From positions 124,001 through 188,000 of the forward strand of contig JACGCN010000021.1 of the NCBI GenBank assembly GCA_014905825.1: DNA of 64,000 nucleotides, in the 5' to 3' direction. The translations under genes were made by a program, and so were the position numbers. The notes beneath the pieces are model-generated. The model ran no database searches. It was given only the letters and a program-made list of their open reading frames with translations, and was not told the DNA's origin. This DNA is from Lyophyllum atratum. Its lineage: Eukaryota; Basidiomycota; Agaricomycetes; Agaricales; Lyophyllaceae. Shown one piece after another: positions 57,132-64,000 of this stretch. Position 1 is the first letter of the stretch; each line of letters starts with the position of its first letter.

Positions 57132-59085
57132 GCCTTTCGTGTGAGGTGGGAGTCGAGGATTTTTGGGCGCGACCATTTTCTTTGACATATCGATTTGCGT
57201 ATTGATGTGTGATGGTGGTTCCTTTGCTCCCTGTGCGTACTAATCTGCCATCCAAGATTTACGCCATCTCATCTTCAGTTTCAGACCGTACTTTGAGGAT
57301 TGGTATGACGCTTCGACATCATTCAAGGCATCAAAAAGGCACGATCCAGGTGTCAGCGATAAGTGTTTAACATGTACGGCGTCTCATCCTGTTCTAGATG
57401 TGTTCTGATGAGGGGTTGAGATAGACACCGTGTTGCGCGCATTAGCACTGGGCAATCGACACGATTGCTCCACCTTGTTTTACGGTACAACCCAACCGTG
57501 TTGTTCGGTTTTTCTGTCCCGTATTAGCCTACGTCTATCAGGTACCTTTCGGGGGAAACGTAAAGATCTAGCGACCACCCATATCCTTTGGAGGAGGAGA
57601 ATGCCCAATACGTGTTCACTTCGCACATCCCTTTCGCGCCTTGCTTTCCTGAGTCCTCGATTGTACCCTTCGATCCTTCATCATGACTGCTGCTAGGCCG
57701 TGACCGCGATGCATTTCGATCCTCGTGCATGAAACGGAAGGGACCCACCATATTCTTTAAAATCATGTTTTACTTCTATCAATACAGAGCGTGAGGGAGT
57801 GAATCAACATAAGTATGGCATGTATGTACCCAGCTCATCATCCATAACCTCCAGGCACCCCAGATCAGGAACGAAATAGTCCATCGAGTCAAGTTCCGGT
57901 CCCGCCGTGTCAAGTTAATGGCAACGAAAAATCCCGCGTCTCTTCCGCGGAAAATGTATATCGCTCAATTGAGTCGAAAGACGAACAGGGCAAGGTGCGG
58001 GGAATTGGCATGGCTCACCAACGTACAGATGGAGAAAAACCTAGTGACCTCACAACCTCCGAAATCCTGCGCTGCCAATGGCACGAGTTGCCCGATGCAT
58101 GCCCGATTTACTATTAGAGAGTTGTTGATAATTCCTGATCAGGAAGTCATAAACATGTGGCTCGCACACCTCACCCTCATTAGCCCTCATTACAGCCGCC
58201 ACTGCATCTCGTGAGAGAGGTGATAAATTTGCAGTCGAAGCACCGCAACTGCGCTCAACTCCACCGCAGCTTACCAAGGACGTTGGAATCATTCCATCAT
58301 GACCGTGACAGTCCTGCTACCTGTCCCTGTCTCGCGATCTCCCACACACAGAGTGCCGACTTGCCATGCACAGCATGGGACATTCATTGCGACTTGCAGA
58401 GGTTATTAGGCACACATGACTAGATCCTGAGGTAGGAGAAAAAACGCATTAGCAGGTCTTCATCAAGATCTGTATCATTTGCTGCAACGTACTCATATCA
58501 ATGATATGCAGTCTTATTACATCCCAGGTGGCTGCAACATCCTGCGCGCAGAACAAGCTGTGTAATGGCAGGAATATAGGTTTCAGTTAAGTACGTTGCT
58601 TTGGTACATCCCCTCATTCTGACAGACCGAAATGGAAGATAGCAATGGCATTACGCTATCAAGTCAAGTTCCATTCCTCCGTTAAGCAAGGTGAACAACG
58701 CAGATTCCGACAAGCACGGGCGCGTACTTACCACTTATGACCATAAGTAGTTCATTCACAGCGCACCTCGAGATACTGTGCCGGCGGTATTCACTGCCAC
58801 CCAGTGGATATACGTTTTCACGGAAGCGCGCCAGGCTACGCTTGGATACGCATCAAATCCCCGTAACTTCTGGATGTGTGATTGCATGTCGTGGTTCCGG
58901 CACTGACGGCTGCACTGCTGTCATTATCGTTGGTTGTTGGACTGCCTGCCAAACGCGAGTCATGGCATTTGGTACCTATTTAACCACGCTCTACCTGGAA
59001 ATCCGGAATATCCTCCCCCGCCACTCGACCCATACCTTGTGCTGCTACGGTGTCCGCACGAGTGGAAGTGCTTCCTGCACCACCT
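57132..59085. other. Intergenic stretch without a supportable gene
   Basis: About 1.95 kb. Several frames of 70-120 codons exist on both strands (for example 57918-58214 and 58737-59093), but none has motifs or an exon chain. It contains the 3'UTR of the basic protein and the promoter of the transporter. Confidence 0.45.
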
Positions 59086-60806
59086 ATGCTTGACATCGAG
59101 AAATGCGACTTATCCCCAAGTGGTCCTTCCGCGTCCTCAGATAGCAACACCTTAAAGCCTATTGCGGAGCATGCCCTCTGCAGCGATGCACCATCAAGCG
59201 TCTCGCTAACAGACGTCAAAGCCAGCCAGCATGAATGTCCTGAAGGGGGCTTCAAGGCTTATCTCACCGTCGTTGGGGCTTTCTTGGCTCTTTTCTGCAC
59301 TTTCGGCCAGATGAACTCATTTGGGACCTACCATGCGTGGTATTTGGAGAACCAACTTCAAGACCTCACTCCCTCCACCATCTCTTGGATCGGATCCCTT
59401 CAACTCTGGGTCTTCTTCTTTTCAGTACGCTGTTTTCCTTGAAGAGCAGTACCACATCGCTGACTTGGAATTTGCTCAGGGGGGCCTTATAGGTCACTTG
59501 TTCGATAGATTCGGCCCTAACTGGCTTATGATTGCGGGGTCCCTGATTGTCGTGTTTTCAATAATGATGACGAGCCTCTCGTCGCAATTCTACCAGTATA
59601 TTCTAGCTCAAGGCGTCCTGTTCGGCCTTGGTGTCGGTCTATTGTATGCTTTCTCTTCAACGTCTCATGAACATTCCTGAATTCAATCCGATGCTATTCA
59701 GGTTTTATCCCTCTCTTGCAAGCGTTTCAACGTATTTCTCGAAATACCGAGCCACCGCTTTGGGAATAGTAGCTGCTGGATCAAGCATCGGTTAGTTTCC
59801 AAGTTCCGTGTGACCCAAGTTTCCTACCAATTTCCCGCCTTGCTATTCAGGTGGTGTTGTCTATCCAATCATGCTCCAACGTCTTTTCAACAGTGTTGGC
59901 TTTGAGTGGGGCGTTCGCATCTCCGGGCTAGTCAGCGCGGCATGCTGCATCACTGCGGCACTCACTGTGACGACCTTTTCGCCTCCGAAGAAGACAGAAT
60001 TGTGCGTCGGGATCAAGACATTCACCGATACCCCATATGTGCTCCTTGCTGTTGGAAGCTGTCTCGTTGCACTTGGTACGTATGAGCTTTCTATTCTAGA
60101 GATTGTTCTAATAAGGCTCCTGAAGGTTTATTCATCCCCTTCTTCTATATCGCTGAATACGCCCTCCGTATTTCTATCTCGGCGGACAAGACTTTCTATG
60201 TCCTAGCTGTAATGAACGCCGGCAGCGTCTTCGGGCGCGTCGCTCCCGGCTACCTCTCCGATACCTTCGGCTGCTACAATCTCCTCACGCCCTCTGCCTT
60301 CTTCTCCGGTCTTTCCTGTCTCGTGTTCTGGATATTCACGAGATCCCTCGCATCGCTCATGGTCTTCGCCGCCTTGTACGGCTTCTTCTCGGGGGCGTTC
60401 ATTTCGGTGATTACACCGTGCGTCGTCCAGATCTCAGACAGACGCCAGATTGGAGTCCGGATAGGCATGATTTACAGCATTATTTCTTTTCCGTGAGTAT
60501 TTTGCCTAGAATTACCCCCTTTCATTTTGCCTTTTCTATCCCCGTGGGCGGGCGCTCGAGGCTCGGTGTAGATGATGGCATCGCACCTGTTTATTGTCTG
60601 CGCATCTGGAACTTTTGTTCTCGGTTTGCTAATCATTATCATTTAGATCACTAGTTGGTGGTCCGGCGGCAGGGGCGCTTCTTGCTCGTGAACACGGATC
60701 TTATGATGGCATGATTATTTTCTCGGGCTCCGCTCTCGTCGCTGGGTCTCTCTTCATTCTTCTTGCTAGATTAACCATAAACTCTCGTGTAATTGCTCGC
60801 GTCTAG
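59086..60806 (+). CDS. MFS transporter, monocarboxylate-permease (MCT/MCH) type
   Basis: Exons 59086..59424, 59480..59643, 59702..59790, 59851..60075, 60126..60492, 60647..60806; product 447 residues, phases consistent. The cytosolic N-terminus of about 55 residues leads to the MCT signature GGFKAYLTVVGAFLALF, then FGTYHAWYLENQL, GGLIGHLFDRFGPNW, FYPSLASVSTYFSKYRATALG, GSVFGRVAPGYLSDTFG and SLVGGPAAGALL. This is the fungal monocarboxylate-like branch of the major facilitator superfamily, in which most members have unknown substrates. Twelve membrane segments are expected in the plasma or vacuolar membrane. The last intron is 154 nt, about three times the local norm, but its removal joins SFP to SLVGGP as expected. 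Confidence 0.9.
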
Positions 60807-61256
60807 GTCACCCTTAGACTTCACCCTTCCCCTTGTATCACGTCCAATCATTAAGCACGAAACCTGTATTTTTATTGTATTTATATATACCCCGGATCGA
60901 TCACATACTACTACTACTTAGCAACACATCGCGTCGGAGCAATAATAATATGACTTCACACCGAGGTCCGTGTTCAGCTGAAGCATCTCTGCGAGACCAT
61001 CGCTTCATCACAAGGGAAGCTACCATTTCTGCATGCCTCTCGTGCTCAAATTATAACGAACTTCGAAAGTCAGAAACGATGATTCATGGAGCACCCAAGT
61101 GAGGTTGATGATTACGGAGAAAGGGCATGCTCGTCCAAGAGGAAAGAGATACTAAAAAGGAGTGGACGTATATGGATAGTGTACGAATGGAAGTGCGAGT
61201 ATATCATTATCGATACAAGATATGATGTAAAGGGTTTGAGAAGAAGCGACGAAGGT
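60807..61256. other. Spacer between convergent genes
   Basis: About 0.45 kb with the 3' ends of the transporter and EB1 genes. Nothing further recognised. Confidence 0.5.
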
Positions 61257-62336
61257 CTAAAACGTTTCTTCCTCGTCGACAGGAGCACCGGCTTCGGGGA
61301 CTTCGAAGCCGTCCTGAGAAGGCAAAGGAAGGAGCATAGCAGTTAATACACGCGGCAGTGGGTACGACGTGGAAATGTAATACCTCAGTGGAATACAGAA
61401 TCTTTTGGATTTCCCTAAGCGTCTGGTCGTCTTTGCTCTCGCCCTCGAGGACCTCTATTTGCTGTTGCACGAGTATCTCGATATCGCGTAGCTGGATTTA
61501 CTGATTAGGCGAAGGAGAACGAGGGGAAGGAAAGCTACGCGTACCTTTTCGAAGTAGAAGTCACGCTCCTTCTCCAACCCCTCCAGATGAGTTGACAGTT
61601 CCTTCACTTGGGTTTGAAGATGGAGGACAGCTTCGCTAGACTGAGCTGATCCTGACCGATGTCCGCCGACGGGTGTCCGTCCCCCCGCTCTTCCCCCAGC
61701 AACCGCAAGATTCGGACCGCTGCCACTCCGAGTAGTGGAAAGTGGAGCAATAGTCGCAGGCGGGTCTGCTGGTGCCCCCTTTCGCCGTGCCACAGGATCG
61801 TATCCCTGCCCACCATAGTTGGCGTCCCAAAAACGCTTTATCCATTGAAGGAATTCAAGGTTGTCTCTGAAGAACACGACATGTTGAGTATTGGACACGT
61901 CGATAGCTGCTCGTGATGGGACGTACTGCATTTTACATTTGACGAGCTTTTCGACTGGTATCGGCTAGAGTAGAGGGCTAGGATGTTAATGTAGGGCGTG
62001 TGTGGTATGAAAAAGCGTCCGCACCTTGTCTATCTTCTTCGCCTTGAACACGTTCTGCATGACCTTGAAATTTGCGATATATTCGTATTCATGCTTCGCG
62101 CCCATCTTGACTCGGTTCATGGGGAGATCGCCTAGCAGAACAAGCGTGTCAACACACCGAAGATATCATACGAGCACTAGCTTTGAGGTTCGACGACACG
62201 ATCGACGATACTGACCGTAGATTGAGTCGAGAACCTGGCAGTACGCGCCGCCGCTCCCACATTGCTCAACTTTCGTGTAGTTGATCTGGAGCAAATCGTT
62301 GAGCCATGCGAGCAAATCTGTTCGTGACGCGGCCAT
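61257..62336 (-). CDS. BIM1: EB1/Bim1/Mal3 microtubule plus-end-binding protein
   Basis: Exons, in transcript order: 62336..62216, 62131..62025, 61964..61927, 61866..61545, 61491..61384, 61313..61257; product 250 residues. The N-terminal calponin-homology domain is clear: [53 protein letters not shown], then [17 protein letters not shown] Gly/Ser/Thr/Arg-rich linker follows, then the EB-homology coiled coil ([20 protein letters not shown]) and an acidic tail ending DEEETF. The ETF end matches the C-terminal motif of yeast Bim1 that binds the CAP-Gly domain of Bik1. It tracks growing microtubule ends and recruits partners. The 60-nt intron at 61867-61926 has no in-frame stop, so its retention would add residues inside the CH domain. 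Confidence 0.95.
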
Positions 62337-62566
62337 GGTCAATAACTGGGGGGGAAGGCACAAGTCAACGCGTAGAAAGTGAAGGGCAAGTTTGGGAAGG
62401 CGGCAAACAATGCCTCGTTCAACTCCAACCCTAATTTGGGGTCCTATATGGGTTATTCCCTGACGGTCACGACCTCGACTGAACACTTTCCGCTGGTAAG
62501 TCCCCTGAAGCCAATAAGAACTGTATTGAGCCCAGCCCAATCTATCCAGCACACTATTCGTGCGCG

Positions 62567-63707
62567 ATGCCTGGAATACGACTGTCCGCCGAAATCTGTA
62601 GCCGAATTGTCCACTCGGTAGGGGTAGGGCCAAAGCGTGGGCATGGTGATCTAGCTGCTCTGTGCAGGACGTGTCGAGCTTTCCAAAGAGAGGCCGAAGT
62701 CAGACTCTACCATTCCTTATTCTTCTTGGACCCAGACCGAGCCCATTCAGCGTGTAGAACGCTCAGCCATACCCCGCGACTTGCTCTCTTCGTTCATTCG
62801 TTCACCCTGGAAAGCAGACGGCCCCTTACGCACTCCTTCTGGCTGGGAGTGAAGGAAGCCTTGGAACAGATGTCCAACCTCGAGATCCTAGTCCTCTACG
62901 ACAGTACATTCGCCAATGGTTGGGTCCTGAACTCAACGGACATCAAATTCCAGCTTCACCACGCAAAACTTCGCTTCGTATGGGACGTCCCGTTGGTACG
63001 GTTTCTCGAGAACCAACATAAGCTCCAAACTCTGCACACGTTCGACCGCATGGAAGATGTTGAGAGGCTGCCCATCTCGCCGGACTCCTTCCCCATGCTC
63101 CAAAGCTTCGACGGGACGCTTATGATAGGCATGCAGATGCTTTCTAGCCCCCTTGTCTACCTACAAATGATGATCGATAACGATTTATTGCCACACTTGA
63201 TGACGCTCCTACCCCGCCTGTCGAAGGTCCACAAAACGCTCCGTTCGCTGAGCCTCTTGGACCTCCCCGAGGAGCTTGTGGGAGAAACGCTGAGCATAGT
63301 ATCTTCTGTATGTCCCAATCTCCTCGCCCTCGGACTTATCCAGCTTCCCGCTATTCATGTACGTAAGATGTTTCCCCCCCGCTTCTAGAAATGGCATATT
63401 TTTCCACCATCGCTGATTCTCGTTCACACAGCGGCAGGAGTTCCACCATTCCCTCATGCACATGCATCATCTCAAATTCATTCAACTCGACGTCCTGGGG
63501 TGGGCACCGCATCCCAATATCCCCGCCCAACGTGCACTGGCGTCCGAGATCAGGACATACTGCCCCTCTGTTCATCATGTCGTCTTCTGGATCGGAGCAA
63601 CGCGTTTCCGGTGGCATTTCGTCGAGGACGCTTATGAGTGGCACTCTCAGGTCGATGCCCATCAGCACCCGCACTACGACACCCTGTGGAGTCACCCTTG
63701 GGCGTAA
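62567..63707 (+). CDS. F-box/leucine-rich-type protein
   Basis: Exons 62567..63358 and 63432..63707, separated by a 73-nt intron in phase 0; product 355 residues. The N-terminus IRLSAEICSRIVHSVGVG followed by DLAALCRTCRAFQREAEVRLY is a divergent F-box pattern common in mushroom genomes. The remainder is a run of leucine-spaced strands and helices (FVHSFTLES, MSNLEILVLYD, LRFVWDVPLV, TLRSLSLLDLP), consistent with a substrate-recognition solenoid. The C-terminal exon is His/Trp-rich (HHSLMHMHHLKFIQLDVLGW). By family it would be an SCF ubiquitin-ligase adaptor with unknown target. It is divergent from EB1, with a 230-bp shared promoter region. Confidence 0.8.
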
Positions 63708-64000
63708 GTAGGATTTCGGGGATGGCGTGTATGTTTCCATGGAGGGGTGGGAATGACAGGACTGTTCTTGGCTCTAGGAGTGGGCCGGCTATTTGACTGT
63801 GCGATTTCTGCAGGGATCTTGGGTTACGGCATGCTTTCGATGATAGATAGGTATGAAACAGGTGTATCTTGTACATGTAAATTGTAGCATAAGTATAAAT
63901 TTTGAACCTACACAGGCAGGGTCACTTATTAACCGATAGTGTTAACGGTGGCGATGGCGCCAAATCAATTGCATTCGTCCGAGACATAAGCTTTGACCGA
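63708..64000. other. Terminal stretch of the window
   Basis: About 0.3 kb after the last F-box gene; likely 3'UTR and spacer. No gene recognised. Confidence 0.5.

Overview
This window looks like nuclear DNA of a filamentous basidiomycete, most likely a mushroom-forming Agaricomycete. Genes are cut by many short GT-AG introns (about 45-65 nt), and some exons are only 16-46 nt. The gene content fits too: a two-pore fungal K+ channel, a WSC-domain secreted protein, several F-box proteins and a STAND NTPase with near-identical WD40 repeats. No bacterial, plasmid or phage features were seen. Splice sites were placed by eye, from reading frame, GT/AG signals and protein-family continuity. Most multi-exon models below close exactly in frame.

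Layout. 0-1.2 kb: 3' part of a TOK-type K+ channel (+). 3.8-4.4 kb: dual-specificity phosphatase (+). 7.3-8.8 kb: single-pass membrane protein (-). 11.6-12.9 kb: nine-exon aldo/keto reductase (-). 13.6-15.3 kb: low-complexity protein with four repeated basic modules and a hydrophobic tail (-). 16.1-17.2 kb: F-box-like protein (-). 18.0-18.7 kb: Ser/Pro-rich protein with a hydrophobic tail (+). 18.9-19.8 kb: secreted protein with two WSC domains (-). 21.1-21.4 kb: small element bounded by inverted repeats. 22.2-25.7 kb: 2-oxoglutarate dehydrogenase E1 (-). 27.6-29.5 kb: MFS transporter (+). 29.7-31.4 kb: damaged or micro-intron-bearing F-box gene (+). 31.5-37.1 kb: head-to-head pair of MuiA-like DUF4140/DUF4139 paralogues, with an intron-containing tRNA-Gly(GCC) between them. 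37.9-38.7 kb: Ubc1-type E2 (-). 41.4-42.0 kb: GNAT acetyltransferase (-). 43.1-44.5 kb: 2-oxoglutarate/Fe(II) oxygenase (+). 44.8-46.5 kb: Glo3-type ArfGAP (+). 47.7-52.8 kb: NACHT-WD40 NLR-like protein (+). 53.2-55.4 kb: S10 serine carboxypeptidase (-). 56.2-57.1 kb: CCDC137-like basic protein (+). 59.1-60.8 kb: monocarboxylate-type MFS (+). 61.3-62.3 kb: EB1/Bim1 microtubule plus-end protein (-). 62.6-63.7 kb: F-box/leucine-rich-type protein (+).

The window mixes housekeeping genes (OGDH E1, Ubc1, Glo3, EB1) with fast-evolving or lineage-specific ones (NLR, F-box genes, carboxypeptidase, WSC protein, transporters). There are no operons, and most neighbours have no evident functional link. 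Several spacers of 1-3 kb hold no gene I can support. The most distinctive items are the NLR with 14 WD40 repeats under apparent homogenisation, the inverted MuiA-like pair with matching exon structure, the catalytic-loop intron of the phosphatase, the duplicated splice donor inside the catalytic-serine codon of the carboxypeptidase, and the tRNA with an 11-nt intron.
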